Positions 5,078 through 5,568 of a stretch of 5,568 nt of DNA are shown piece by piece; the first letter of the stretch is position 1, and each line of letters begins with the position of its first letter. Origin of the DNA: an uncultured Peptococcaceae bacterium. GTDB lineage: Bacteria; Bacillota; Peptococcia; Peptococcales; Peptococcaceae. The stretch spans positions 1-5,568 of the forward strand of contig USPE01000138.1 of assembly GCA_900556545.1 (NCBI GenBank), read 5' to 3'. Both the position numbers and the translations under genes were made by a program. Below the pieces are notes generated by a model that saw only the letters and a list, made by a program, of their open reading frames with translations, was not told the DNA's origin and ran no database searches.

Positions 5078-5434
5078 TCAGGTATTCAGAGTTGTAATAA
5101 AAGTTGTGCTTAATCTGGTTTTATGGTTTTGTAGTGTTGTGATGCGAGCTGCCAAAGCGTGAACTTCTTCTGTTGCTGCTTTGCGATATTTGGCTTCTGT
5201 CAATTCAATTTCACGGTTTACAGCAATCAGTTCTAAAATGAGTTGTTTTAGAGGTTCACTTTCGGGCAAAGCAATTGTTTGGAGCAAGTTGGCTGATTTT
5301 GCATCGGCTTTTTGCAGGGCTTCGGCAAGCTCTTGTTGGGAAAGTGAAACAGGTTCTGAAAATCTGTTGTCCGGCGCTGCGATTTGCTGCGTGGAAGGGA
5401 TTAATGGAAGTGCCTGAATTTCTTGCAGATTCAT
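5078..5434 (-). CDS. Small helical protein of unknown function
   Basis: A 118-residue protein that I do not recognise. It starts at ATG 5434 with a perfect AGGAGG (5448-5443) 8 bases upstream, and has its own promoter and terminator, all of which argue for a real gene. The first 30 residues are Pro-rich and probably extended (ALPLIPSTQQIAAPDNRFSEP). After that it looks like two long amphipathic helices, about 31-55 and 59-115 (PLKQLILELIAVNREIELTEAKYRKAATEEVHALAARITTLQNHKTRLSTTF), able to form a helical hairpin or coiled coil. It has no Gly, Cys or Trp, one Tyr and only the initiator Met. There is no signal peptide or membrane segment. Helical-hairpin proteins of this size include flagellar export chaperones of the FlgN/FliT kind, but there is no flagellar gene nearby and no sequence match that I can see, so this is only a shape analogy. 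Confidence 0.78.
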   Translation of the reverse strand: MNLQEIQALPLIPSTQQIAAPDNRFSEPVSLSQQELAEALQKADAKSANLLQTIALPESEPLKQLILELIAVNREIELTEAKYRKAATEEVHALAARITTLQNHKTRLSTTFITTLNT

Positions 5435-5501
5435 GAGAATATCCTCCTATCTCAAAATGTGAATGCAGTAATGGGAACGAACACGAAAAAACTACATTTT
5501 C

Positions 5502-5510
5502 ATTATAGCA
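5502..5510 (-). promoter_or_regulatory. Extended -10 promoter of the small helical gene
   Basis: TGCTATAAT on the minus strand (5510-5502) is a perfect extended -10. No good -35 is seen; the upstream sequence to the window edge is very AT-rich with A/T runs (5511-5557), which could act as an UP-element. The transcript would start near 5495, giving a leader of about 60 bases. Confidence 0.65.
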
Positions 5511-5568
5511 TAGATAACATAAAAAAACATTATTAAAAAACACAAAAAAATATAAACGATGAAGGGAA

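Noticed and set aside
5181..5543. Overlapping frames (78 codons plus, 95 codons minus) around the small helical gene
   Set aside because: Neither has a ribosome binding site; the 95-codon frame runs through the promoter and leader of the 5078-5434 gene.
1..5568. CRISPR array, tRNA/rRNA, transposon ends or phage genes
   Set aside because: No regularly spaced repeats, tRNA-like cloverleaf, transposase or integrase motif, or flanking target duplications were seen on reading both strands.

Overview
The window looks like a chromosomal stretch from a low-to-moderate GC Gram-positive bacterium (Bacillota, probably an anaerobic Clostridia- or Negativicutes-type organism). The basis is strong purine-rich Shine-Dalgarno sequences (AGGAGG, AGGTGA) at ideal spacing, sigma-A-type promoters including two extended TGnTATAAT boxes, short AT-rich intergenic regions, U-tailed hairpin terminators, and protein families common in gut Firmicutes. 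I cannot name a species. No rRNA, tRNA, CRISPR, insertion sequence or phage gene is visible.

Layout, left to right. (1) 1-386, minus: the N-terminal 128 codons of an alpha/beta hydrolase that runs off the left edge. (2) 387-548: a divergent promoter region with a 10-bp perfect palindrome between the two promoters. (3) 549-1442, plus: a LysR-type regulator, the likely regulator of the hydrolase. (4) 1646-2581, plus: a TPR-type protein of unknown function with an ETRPYLR motif, behind its own extended -10 promoter. (5) 2702-3274, plus: a small protein with two CxxC pairs, probably a zinc-binding protein of unknown function and possibly co-transcribed with the TPR gene. (6) 3275-3568: a convergent intergenic region with a strong terminator for the plus-strand genes (3375-3419) and a separate one for the minus-strand gene (3480-3510). 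(7) 3569-4930, minus: a MATE-family multidrug/cation antiporter starting with TTG, behind a near-consensus promoter. (8) 5078-5434, minus: a 118-residue helical protein of unknown function with its own promoter and terminator.

The genes form at least four independent units: the divergent hydrolase/LysR pair, the TPR plus zinc-protein unit, the monocistronic MATE gene and the monocistronic small helical protein. The most unusual items are the interlocked inverted repeats in the 3375-3423 terminator, the pairing of two uncharacterised proteins (TPR and double-CxxC), and the unrecognised helical protein without Gly, Cys or Trp. Nothing here amounts to a clear new defence, mobile or biosynthetic system; most of the window is ordinary housekeeping or accessory chromosome.
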